DNA of 41,140 bases, from positions 1-41,140 of the forward strand of contig JAULBX010027019.1 in NCBI GenBank assembly GCA_032358255.1, given 5' to 3'. Under the pieces are notes generated by a model that saw nothing but the letters and a program-made list of their open reading frames with translations, was not told the origin of the DNA and did not search any database. The stretch comes from Heterotrichella gracilis (Eukaryota > Sar > Xanthophyceae > Tribonematales > Xanthonemataceae). Within the stretch, counting starts at the first letter, position 1, and every line of letters begins with the position of its first letter. Below are positions 1-9,749 of the stretch, piece after piece. The position numbers and the translations under genes are program-made.

Positions 1-28
1 ACCCACCCCCCACCCCCCACCCGTGCAG

Positions 29-1476
29 ATGTGGGTTTGCCCCGAGCAGCACGGCACCACCACTGCTGTTTTCAAGAACCAGATTGACTGGGTGCCGCTC
101 AGCTTGGGCTCTGTGAGGCCCACGCAGGGGAGGACGCTGGCGGTGGCGCAGGTGCGGAGTGGGTAGAAGGAGGAGGGGGAGGTGGTAGGGGTGTTGAGGA
201 CAGGCAGTGTGGAATGTTGGTCCTTTACTACCAATTAATAAGTCCCAAATGTATTATTACGTTTTGTTTGGATTTGTTTGCATGTCTGTATGTATATTGT
301 GTTGTTCATTGCTTCGGATAAATTGAAGTTGAACGGCGGGACCCAGTGCTTCGATGTGGTGCACACACTGGGATCATTGTCCCATCCCCACATTGCCTTT
401 ATTATCCTTGATTTTGTTTCCATTGTTGCGTGCAGGTGAACGGGGGATCCCAGAGTTTCAACGTGGTCAACACACTGCGCATCCTCGGGCGCTGGATGCG
501 CATGATCACGGTGCCAAACCAGTCATCGGTACCAAAGGTGCGCGGAAACCCTAGCAGCCCTAGCTTTCAAACCCTAGCTGTTGTGCTGTGCGTGTTCCTG
601 GTCAATGGGTGCGCATGATCACAGTGCCGAACCCTTCATCGGTGCCAAAGGTGCGCTGAAACCCTAAAGGGTAACTAGCCAGCAACGCTGGCAGCCCTGG
701 GCTTTTACGCCTCAGGAACCCTGCCAGATCATGGTATTAACTACTAGAGTCCTCCCCCCAACACAACCCCATAGACCTGGACGGATTGCAACCTAAGGCC
801 TAAACCCTATCTTGCAGGCCTGGACTGAGTTCGATGAGCCTGGCCGCATGAAGCCCTCGGGGTACCGCGACAGGGTAAACCCTAACCTCAAGACCCTACA
901 ACCCTTACCAAACCCTCATGTTGCAGGCCTGGACCGAGTTCGATGAGCCTGGGCGCATGAAGCCCTCGGGGTACCGCGACAGGGTGGTTGATGTTGCGGA
1001 GGAGCTGTTCAAGTTCACCATTCTGCTGCGACCACATGCGGACTATCTGGTGGACAGGTGGGCCCCAAACCCTAAACACTGGACCCTAAACCCTAAACAG
1101 TGGGTAAGGCAGTGGGCGGCAGTGCGGCCAGGGGTGGTTTGAGGAGTGACTGTTTGGCTGAATTCAAGTTTCAAGATAACAAGAAACTTGTGATCAACTG
1201 CGCCCACAGGCAGAATACCTGGTGGGCAGGTGGTCCTCAAACCCTAAACAGTTTACCCTACATGCTCAACAGTGGACAGGGACAAGTTGACCCGAGGCCT
1301 TGTGAATGCTAAACGGTAAAATCTCAGGTGCCCTTCAGACTTGAAACATGGTTTTCCCGCTGTGCAGGTTCAGCGAGCGCAAGGAGAAGCGGGAAAAGGG
1401 CAGGCTGTTGTCACAGGCGGAGAAGGAGGCGGAGAAGCGGGCACTGGAGAAAGCCCAAGCCAGCGCAAGCACGTGA
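29..1476 (+). CDS. arsH: ArsH-type NADPH-dependent FMN reductase (organoarsenical/arsenite resistance), 3' part of gene
   Basis: Four exons are visible: 29-151, 436-537, 927-1057 and 1368-1476, with consistent phases (0, 0, 2) and TGA at 1474-1476, giving the last 154 residues. Recognisable ArsH blocks in order are [67 protein letters not shown] and a C-terminal basic tail after [10 protein letters not shown]. ArsH proteins are about 230-250 residues, so roughly 80-90 N-terminal residues, including the flavin phosphate-binding loop, lie upstream of the window; the first 28 bases are the end of an intron. Family knowledge: tetrameric FMN enzyme that uses NADPH to oxidise trivalent organoarsenicals or reduce quinones/metals, cytosolic. 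The Lys/Glu/Ala-rich tail after the SERK motif looks like a lineage extension. Its introns hold decayed copies of exons 2, 3 and 4. Family assignment is strong; the physiological substrate is inferred. Confidence 0.93.
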
Positions 1477-1668
1477 TAGCCCTCAAGGGGGGACGCTTTT
1501 CACAGAAATCTTGAAACTGTTAGTTTCAAATGTGTGCAGCGTCACGCCCGCCTCGGGCATGACGCGTTTGCTTGGGGTTCAGCTGGCATTCTTTGGTCGA
1601 GCAAAGCAGGGTAAGTGGCAGGCTGCTGTGAAAGGAAGAGGGCACTGGAGAAAGCCAGCGCCAGCACG
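328..1668 (+). repeat. Decayed partial copies of arsH exons in its introns and 3' flank
   Basis: Five copies are visible by eye. 328-371 resembles the start of exon 2. 606-662 repeats the [13 protein letters not shown] end of exon 2 with its donor. 818-874 is a near-identical copy of the first 57 bases of exon 3 with its acceptor and an artificial gtaaac after it. 1208-1232 resembles the YLVDR end of exon 3. 1600-1668 repeats parts of the last exon including the terminal stop. ccctaaac tracts lie between them. None restores an open frame equivalent to the real exon. Confidence 0.8.
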
Positions 1669-3747
1669 TGACAACTCCCAGGGTGCAGCGCATCACTCCG
1701 GACCCATGCACAGCGCCACGCCGTCTCAGGCGGTCACTGATGTGCACTGGAATTGCGTACATGAGGCTTGAATGGAAAATGTTTTCCTGTTCTGAATCAG
1801 CAAAGCGCCCAGGGTACGAACTGGCTGGTGGGGAGAAGGGGAGGGGAGCTGGAGGACCATCCATGGCCATGTTCATTCTGAAGCCATATCATCATCGCCA
1901 TATCTTTCTGATGGGGCGCTGGGTTGGAGCTTGCATTGCGATTTCTTTGGGCAGCTCTATCTATGGAGCCCCTTTTCTGGCTAACGGCACGTGGCTGCTA
2001 GGTAGCAAATGGTACATCCAGTTGCCTTTTTAGCTCAAGCTTGTGGCTGTGGTGTTTTTTGTTTGAGGAGAAGCTCGCTTAAGTGCCATGACACATAGAG
2101 TCTAGTCGCTAGTCACTGTGAGGTGCCATGCCCATGCCACGTAGAGTATGAGACTAATAGTGGGTGGCGGCGAGCTTTGGGTTCCAAATCCATCGCTTGA
2201 CCTACATTTGACATTCTTTGTATTTGTGATCTGCAAATTGAACTTGCAGTTGCAATTGCCAGTTGTCCACAGCCTGGTCCAGGAAAGCTTTGTGATTCTC
2301 AATGTCACCACCCATCTGTGCTTTGGCAAGACAGTGGTGCATAATTCTACAAGCACTTATGCACCGCAGTCTCACAGACTGTGAGCAGTACATGACTTCA
2401 TTTCAGGTACACCCGCGTTACAGTAATCTTTTTTCAATGTTAACACTGTGTCATTGATGATCACTGATTAGTATTCACTTTGCAACAGAAATGACACCAT
2501 TGATCAGCATGTGATGGTCCAATGTAACTTGCAACATAATTAATTGTTTGTCGAATATCAACTTCAAGTCACAAAACCTGTTTATTGATTCAATAAATTG
2601 GATTCTAGCCACGCTTTTATGCAAGACGATGCCACTTGGGAGTGCCAGACTGGGCCACTGGTGGAGTGGTCATAAAAATGGTCATAAAAATCCAGCTGTC
2701 CTATAGTGACTAGCGAGGTGCTTGGAGCGGCAAATGCAGCTGGGTAGAGTCTGGTAAAGTGGCATCCAGAGGGCAAACCTCTCTGACTAGTGGAATGTCA
2801 TTGAGTGGAATACGCACCATGTTGTAAGTGGAACTAGTGGAACACCAACATGTGGTGAGTGGTACTTCGTCTAGTGGAATACAAACTGCACTGGTTCAAC
2901 CGGCGCCATTGCGATAGTCCATCAGGACTTGCAGTGATGCGCAAAATTGTCTATCAAAATAGTCAAAATCTAGTGCCACATATTGGAGTTGGAAAACGTT
3001 TTGGGAAACTGAGCCTATGGCAGCCTTGCAGCAAAACAATATACCACACTCGCAGTCATGGACATGGCTAACCTGCAGATTCAGATATTGTTTGAATGAC
3101 CCATAAGCAGTTGAATCCAAGACAGAAATCCTTGTCAGTCACTGTGACAAAAGTGCATTGCACCGTAATCTTGCTTGTCCAGGCTCAGATCCATCAGATA
3201 TGATGGATCTGTGTAACGTTATACCAACTGTTGGTATATATATGCCATGGCATGGCATCAATGCCTCGAAAATGGACCGGTCATCATGGTGATGTACTAA
3301 AAATTTAAATCAACGCAGATTAATCAACGCCTGGCAAGCGGCGCCAGAAATGAATGATATACAGGTAGAATGAAATTGAAGCCCTCCAAAGGTGACCTCG
3401 GCCCTGGCTACCCTGCCACTAGAGCTCTGTAGTGCTGCGCAGGAGGGTCCAATGCGCGCCTTGCTCTATGCTACCACATCCAGCCCAAGCCCCACCACCA
3501 CCTCCACTGGGACACTGCTGGTCCTGGTACTGGTCAGTGACAATGCCATTCTGCAGCCGCTTATGGCATCCAAACGCAAGGCGCTTCAGTCAAGCTAGTA
3601 AAATATGATGGCGACATCAATGGCTACAACGGCTGGCATGCGCACGCCAAAACCCCCGAACCCTAAACCTTGCAGCCAGGGCTGCGTGCAGCCTCCACTC
3701 GCCTCAGTACCCCTGTGCATGGGCCACTGGCACTGTGACAGCAGTGC
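1477..3747. other. Intergenic region between convergent arsH and the unknown minus-strand gene
   Basis: No gene is supported here: open frames are short, start at non-ATG codons or lack recognisable protein character. The first 200 bases carry the decayed arsH terminal-exon copy. From about 2040 to 3350 the composition becomes AT-richer. It includes a 13-bp direct repeat (ggtcataaaaat twice, 2668-2695), a run of loosely spaced agtggaa words (2788-2880) and the palindrome cluster at 3186-3256. Confidence 0.6.
3186..3256. repeat. Cluster of three adjacent palindromes
   Basis: An 11-bp inverted repeat with a 4-base spacer (arms 3186-3196 and 3201-3211) is followed by an 8-bp inverted repeat with a 1-base centre (3221-3237). 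After that come nested tgccatggca-type palindromes (3243-3256). They sit in intergenic DNA. No terminal repeats or transposase were seen. Confidence 0.7.
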
Positions 3748-5939
3748 TCAGGACACCACATCCAGCACCACGCCGAGCATGATCTCCACTGTCCGAAACA
3801 GCGGCGCCATGCCCAGCGTGTCGTACAGGTTGTCCATGCCGGGCGCAGGATCGGGCTTGGTGGCCATCTCGTACCGCAGATGCTGCCAGCGGCGGGTGAG
3901 GTCAAGCAAGCCGCGCTGCACCCGCTGGCGCAGGGGCACCTTGCGGCGCCGCGGGGGGGGCGCCGTGCGCTGGGAATCCCCAGCAGGGGATGGGGATGGC
4001 TCCTGCGGTGCGCCGTCGGATGCGCTGGTCTCCTGCGCTGGCGCTGGGCCCTCGGGAGCGGGTGGAGGGCCCTGTGGTGGCTCCACGTGTGCGTTCTCGA
4101 GCGCGCCATCTGCGTGCACTGGTGCTGTGGCGGTGGCGTAGGTGGCAATGGCGGGTGCCGCAGCTGGCTCCTCCTGGGTGCCTGGCGCAGGCTCGGCTGG
4201 TAGCTCCACTGGGGCGCCGCTGGCACCTCCACACACCACTAGCTGCAGTGCGCTCTCCTGGGCCTGCTGGGGCTCCAGGCTGCCCTCCACACCCTGTGCA
4301 GGTGCCGGGGTAGCGCTGGGTGAGGACAGCGCCAGTGCCAGATCGACACTTGCAGCAGATGGCGCACTGGTGTCCAGCACCACCTCTTCCTCCTCAGTGC
4401 ACGTCACCCGCCTCTGCGCAGCGGCCTGCCTGGCACAGCCCCTCCCCTTCGCATACTCCGCAAACCGCTGGATCGGTCCAGATATCTTGGCAAACACGCG
4501 GGTGGGCAGGCTCTTCTTGGGCCTCCCCTTGTAATGGGGGTTGGAGTATTTAAACTCTGGATATGCGTCACCACCCTGCAGAGGTGTCAGCAGCGGGTTG
4601 GTAGGGGCAACAACTGCTTTTGGGGGTTAGGGTTTAGGGTTTAGGGAGGGAGGTAACACCCTGCAGAGTTGGCAGGTTGGCAGGGGCAACAGCTGTTATA
4701 GGGTTTAGGGTTAAGGGAGGCACCACCGCACAGAGTTGGCAGCAGCTGGTTGGCAGGGGCAACAACTGTTTTAGGGCTGAGGGTTTAGGGAGGGAGACCA
4801 GAAGCAACATGCGCCAGTATCAGGCCATGAATAGGACCAATTTGAGAGGGAGTTACATACCAACCTGTACATGTCAGTCTATGTAGTGTCTGGGAAGGTG
4901 GACTTGCCAAACAGCAGCAGTGCCTACACTAGCTCAACCCAAATCCCTTAAACCCTAAAAGTTAGCTGCAGTGGCTACACTGGTGCGCCAAGGTTGGCTG
5001 TGGTCGTGCATGCAGGCGACAGACAGTTGGTGTTCCAGCATGTGTGAGGGAAAGGGTGACTGGACGTTACCTTGGAGGTTGAAAGGTATTCCCATTCAGG
5101 CTCTGGTGCAAAGAGGGCGTTGTCGATCCTGGCGTCGTCGTGCCAGATGACGTTCTCCTTCCATGGGCGGCACCACGAGAACTCGTCATAGGGGTCCGTG
5201 ATGTTGTCGTGCAGCGTCACCAGCTCCGTGCGCTGCCATGGCCATGGCTGGGGGACGAGGATCAAGCTGCAGGTGGAAAGGGATTGAAGGTGTCAGTACC
5301 TGGTGGATGGACACAGGGTATCGCCGATACACGAGCAAGATGCGGTATACCTTGGGCAGGACAGGGAGTGTTGTAATGCACGCATATGGCGGACAACACA
5401 AACGCACCCAGAATATACACGAAACAGTGTGAAGAAGTGATAACGCTGAGGCCGCGTGGTGGCGCAGGTGTGGCTTACCTGTTGAGTTCGGGGCACTGGA
5501 ACCCTGGGTACAACTGCACGAACTCTTGGTAAGCTTTAATGGGATCGACTTCCTGAGGTCTACAGAGTAGACCGAGGTAGGCACCATGCTTGGTGTAGTG
5601 GCTGAAGGCAAGGTGGAAGGAGGAGGGTTCAGTCACAAAGCTTGCAAGCTGATGAGTGAGCAATGTTTTGTGGGTGCTCTGCATGCACCTGTTCCCTCGC
5701 CACTGCGATCCACGACGATCAACTGCAGGAACTACCACCAAACCACGACACAAAGAGTGGCGCACGCAATTGCTTATGAAACAAAACAACAAACCCAATA
5801 CTCAGGCAAGCACTGCAACGATGGCTTACATTTCCCGCTCTGGTGGGTATACGTAGCCGTATTGGAGCTCCTCTTCTTCCTCGAGGGGTTCTTCGTGCAG
5901 GCTAGCCAAACGGGCAGGGCTGCCATTGCTGGCGCTCAT
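3748..5939 (-). CDS. Unrecognised protein, 431 residues, four exons
   Basis: Reading on the minus strand, exons are 5939-5830, 5640-5479, 5266-5071 and 4575-3748, with phases 2, 2 and 0 that join cleanly. The start ATG at 5939 begins MSASNGSPARLASLHEEP, followed by a Glu run. Exons 2-3 are rich in Trp, Tyr, Pro and His (for example QPWPWQRTELV, DPYDEFSWCRPWKENV, EPEWEYLS) and look like a folded, conserved core. Exon 4 opens with YSNPHYKGRPKKSLPTRVFAK, then has a long Ala/Pro/Glu-rich low-complexity stretch (about residues 215-350). It ends in a basic segment (RRRKVPLRQRVQRGLL) and a hydrophobic tail (RTVEIMLGVVLDVVS). No signal peptide is apparent. I do not recognise the family and assign no function. 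The gene model is supported by codon-like composition, the absence of stops across four exons and phase agreement. The exon 2 acceptor (gcaag) is weaker than the others. It is convergent with arsH. Confidence 0.7.
4571..4800 (-). repeat. Three tandem copies of the exon-4 acceptor region of the unknown gene
   Basis: The sequence just upstream of exon 4 (minus strand) is present three times, at about 4571-4655, 4657-4718 and 4719-4800. Each copy has the ctctg(c)(a)g acceptor word, a ggcaacaactgtt-like block and a tagggttt tract. Only the innermost copy continues into the open exon. Confidence 0.75.
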
Positions 5940-7117
5940 CGTGAAGTGGCTCCTGAATTTGCCTCAAGGAAGGCTGAAGGTGACGAGTTTCTCTTCTGAG
6001 GGAGGTGAAACACAACGTAAAGCGCTGGTGAGCCGGGTTGCGCCGAGCTTTGCCGTGGGCAGGTGATGTCACCAGTGGAGACAGATTTGAAACAAGCCTG
6101 GTTGGTTCAAGTGTGCCCAGCTGGGTGGCCTCAGCACAATCGGAACAACGGTGACTGCTGTGCCTTGTAAGAGAAGTGGGTGAAAGGTTAACACACTGGG
6201 AGGGTGTTCAAGCCGTGCCGTGAGCAGCACGAGTGTCGGCGCGAGTTGCAACAGGGATGGCAACTGGGGAGACTGGGCAAACGCAAACTCTCAAACTCTT
6301 CTGCAAAGGTGACAGCGGAAGGAGACGTAAGCGGAGACGTGAGCCTGTGGACGCTGAAAGAAAGGTTTTGAAGACTTCAGAACACACTACCGGTCTTTAA
6401 ACGTCTTGCCGCCTGCACTTGCCGTTGCACCGCCCGTGTTCGTACCCCTCTAGGCCAGGGGACCACGCGCTTTGCCAACCTCCACACACGCCCAACCACT
6501 GACCAGTGTGTCCAGTAAATTGTGCGGCATGCGCCCAATCTTGTTGCACCACCTGCAGCACTCGTCAGGAGCAGCCACGTGCATAGGGCACGTGCATAGG
6601 GCACGTGGATGCAGGCAGCCGAGACCCAGGTTTGAAAGACGCCCAGGCCTCTTTTTTGTGTCCTGGCAGTGGCTCTGGCAGATAGGTCCACTTGGCAAAA
6701 TGGTAAGGTGCCCCAGGACGGCACACAAACGCCAGTGCCATGCATGCACATAGAGGCGCTCGATGCGCCATGGGCAAGAGTTTGCCAGTGGCTCAGAAAA
6801 AGCCTCAGACTTGATACGCAGGCGCTGAAGCGTATGCTCACGGGATTACAATCATGGTGTATTTTAACCTCCTGCAAGCTTGCTTCCGTCCTGTGCGTAA
6901 ACGACCCCGTTGGACTTCGCCCAACCCAAATGCTGTCCTACGTCGCCCTACTATGCTAGGGTAAACAGTCCGCTGCACAGCGCACCACGACACTTTAAAC
7001 CTAAAGCCAGGTCACAAGGGGTGCCCTACATCCTTCCATCAACCCCCACCCCCACCACGCCCTTCCACCATCCATCCACCACGCACAGGTAATCCCCCCA
7101 ACCCCCATCCCCACCCC
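5940..7117. other. Intergenic: upstream region of the unknown gene and downstream region of the SLX9-like gene
   Basis: No coding region is supported. The part next to 5939 is the likely promoter and 5' UTR of the minus-strand unknown gene; no TATA box was seen. At 6584-6608 the motif gggcacgtgcata is directly repeated. The last 100 bases before 7118 are a C-rich run (cccaccccc...). Confidence 0.5.
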
Positions 7118-8740
7118 CTACTCGCTGTCACCATCCATGGCCTCCTCCATTCCCCCACCCCCCACCCCCGCGGCCCCCCGCTGTTTCCTCCCCTTCCTCC
7201 TCGCGCTCCCGTTCCTGCTGCGTTTCTCCCCCTGGGCTCCACCCTGGTGCTGAGGTGGCGCTGGGGGGGCACTGGCTGCCAGGTGGCGGCTGATGGCTGC
7301 TATTGGGTCCTGAAGGAACACAGGATGGGCTAGCACCAGTTGCAGGCGCTCGGTCTCTTTTGTGCTGCAGCAAGGGAAGTAGAGGGAGGTGAGAAGTGGA
7401 GGTGGGTGATGGTGACGATGCGGTGGTGGTGGTGGTGTAATGGTGGGTGGTGTTTTCTGCATAATAGGGGGTGAATTTTGCGGTGGGGGTGCTGCAGAAA
7501 CACAGGACGAGGGAATGGGTGGACTTCGACCAACATGATGCATCTATCCGCCTGCCCCCCTAGCCCCACACCCCACAAACCCCACACACGCATCCGTTGG
7601 TGGTGCCCACCCCATCCCAGCCCCAAAAAACCCCCACTCCCAACACAGCGCACGTGATGGTGGTGCGCTTCTTGCCCCCCCCCACCCCAAGCCCCTTGCG
7701 TCTCCGGGCTCCCGCGCGCGCCGCAGCAGCGGCAGTCTCCCCAAGGGTGTGTGACAGGCTGGACAGGTCTCCAAGGGCGGCTGAGGGCAGCTGGCGTTTC
7801 TTCGAGCGTTTCTGCGTGTAGGATTTAGGGTTTTGTTAGGGTTTGGGTTAAGCATGCAGGGTTCAGGGTACGGTGGTTTCCAACCCCGCTTTCTCCCAAC
7901 AGCGGCAGCGGACACGCAGGCTACGGCAGTTCAAACAACTGAGTATCAAACGTGTCGTTCACAGTGCGGAGACAGGACTGCTTGGCGCCGCATGCCTAAG
8001 ACTGACTGCTTATCTCTGGCTGCATGCTGGAATGCACGTAACAAACCAATGTGGCGGGGTACGGGTATCCAGCCTGTTATACCAGTCTGCTTGGAAATCT
8101 ATGCCAGATGGTGGCCCCTGTTTAGGCTCCAGGAGAGTGCGTTCTAGGTGTTTAGGGTTTCAAAAGGTTTTTTCTACCCCACCTTCTGTATGTCAGACTT
8201 GGGGCCCAGCCCTGCCGCTTGGCTGGCTGCAACACCTACACACAGGGGCCAGCGCTTAGCATGTGACCGTGAAACGCATGCCATTATGAACATGCACACA
8301 GGGCAAATGGAGGGTTTTGCTGTGGTTTCCCTATGGCTTGCAACTGGGATGGGCAGCCAGAGGTTGCATCAATGCGTGTGTATACCTTGGAACCGAAAGC
8401 GCAACATGTTATGTAGGGAAAAGGGTTATACGTACAGTGGTGAAACTGGGACCGCTTCAGGAGCTGGCGCTGCTTGCGAGGGTTCGTTAGGGTTGCACTT
8501 GTTAGGGTTTTATTAGGGTTTTGGCAGGGAGAACGCACGGTGGAGGAACTGGGAGCGTTTCAGTAGCTGGCGTTGCTTGCGGGGTACAATGCGGCCGCCC
8601 CCAACCCCCTCTGCGTCTCCCCCATCCCCCCCTTGGTGTTCTGCTCCGGAAGGGGAGGGGGGTGACTCATCATCAGCCGCCACCTGGCGTGCTTTGGCGG
8701 CCCGAGCAAAGCGCTGCCCTCCCCCTGTCTTCTTTTTCAC
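7118..8740 (-). CDS. SLX9: SLX9-like ribosome biogenesis factor, 5' end unresolved
   Basis: Three minus-strand exon blocks. 8740-8539 encodes KKKTGGGQRFARAAKARQ, then an acidic/Gly linker, then RKQRQLLKRSQFLH. 7811-7654 encodes KRSKKRQLPSAALGDLSSLSHTLGE and a basic stretch. 7364-7118 encodes ETERLQLVLAHPVFLQDPIAAISRHL, then a Gly/Arg-rich tail ending in TAG. The last block matches the SLX9/FAM207 C-terminal signature (E-R-hydrophobic-Q-x-VL-x-HP-x-F-x-x-[ND]P-hydrophobic-AI-x-x-HL). The ALGDL-S-L motif preceded by basic residues also fits. Family role: nucleolar factor acting in pre-40S assembly. Exons 2 and 3 join in phase. Exon 1 ends in phase 1 while exon 2 opens in phase 0, so a short exon between 7812 and 8538 is missing from this model. 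The upstream block begins at an acceptor (ctccag), so the true start ATG lies further upstream and was not found. Confidence 0.68.
8428..8590 (-). repeat. Duplicated exon-1 3' end of the SLX9-like gene
   Basis: The block encoding RKQRQLLKRSQF plus the following donor region occurs twice about 100 bp apart, at roughly 8530-8590 (real) and 8428-8485 (copy). Both are flanked by tagggttt words. The copy has drifted (FHHC in place of FLHR). Confidence 0.75.
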
Positions 8741-9749
8741 CTGGAGGATGCAGAGGCGTTAGGGTTAGGGTTTAGGGCTTCTCTCAACTATCAGACGCAG
8801 CAGCAGCGGGTTCAGGGTATGGATTGTTTAGGCAGTGGGGTTGTAGTAGCGCTGTGACCACTGTACTTCAGGGGCGTATTCAGTCAATTATGGTGAAGGC
8901 ATTAATGTGTGCACCTTTTGCCGTCATACGATCAAGGATAGCAGAAGGGAGTTCCAGACCATAGTACCAATGCTCGTGGTCTGTATGTGCAGTGTATGGT
9001 TGTCAGCTGCCTGGCAGGCTTTACCATTGCGCTGTGCAGAGGCTGTCAGAGGGAAAAGAGCGGGTGCCTCTTTCCCAGGTCCCCCGCAGTCCTTGTTGGT
9101 GGTGTTGGTGGCTGGTGCTGGTATTGAAGGCGTGGGTATTTCTCCAGGTGCAGTGAACCAGCCCAGGTATATTGCACCGCGTGTTTTGGGAGCCAGGACA
9201 GGAACCAATTTTGGGTACTATTGTTGGTTGTCACGTCCACGTACTGAAAGTATGGCGAGCTGAATAGGAAAGGCAGCCTAAACCAATGGGGTAGACGACA
9301 GGCGGGTGAGTGGAATTAAAGTTATCTTGCTGGCAGATGCACACACAGCAAAGGCGAAAAAGACGTCTTAAGATTGCGACATGTACAACCAGCAGGGAAG
9401 CAGAACGCGAGGGGCTCTGCAGCTAAACAGCGCAGCCATTGCAACCACATGCATGCATGCATAAAGACTGAGTCTAATACTTCAAAACAAAACGGGGGTG
9501 ATTTTTGCCGCGGTTGGGTTTTGTGTCGACACAAAAAACAAAGGCTTTGTGTGAGAAGCTACCTTGATTGATGCCCAACACACCTCAATCTTGCAGTGTT
9601 GGAACCGCTATCGTCTTTGTTTGACCAACGGCTTACTGTTGAGGTTGATACGGCGTCTGCCGAGACAGAATCCACACTGAACTTTACCTGGTTGTGAGGG
9701 TACTGGTGGAGCCTGTGTGAACAGCTTTTGAAAACACCGTTTTGCAGCC
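8741..9749. other. Divergent upstream region between the SLX9-like gene and the VSR gene
   Basis: This should hold the promoter and missing first exon(s) of the minus-strand SLX9-like gene and the promoter and 5' UTR of VSR. A TTAGGG/TTTAGGG tract lies at 8757-8780. No TATA box, RNA gene or convincing exon could be identified. catgcatgcatgcat is present near 9450. Confidence 0.5.

Noticed and set aside
3663..4313. Several long overlapping open frames on both strands at 3.66-4.31 kb
   Set aside because: They are GC-rich shadows of the low-complexity exon 4 of the minus-strand gene; only the 3748-4575 frame joins upstream exons in phase.
4620..4790. TTTAGGG tracts as a true telomere or chromosome end
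   Set aside because: The tracts are short, imperfect, in both orientations and inside introns flanked by genes on both sides.
8924..9208. Minus-strand frame as the missing first exon of the SLX9-like gene
   Set aside because: The encoded sequence has no SLX9 features, and no donor fits the phase-0 exon start at 8740.
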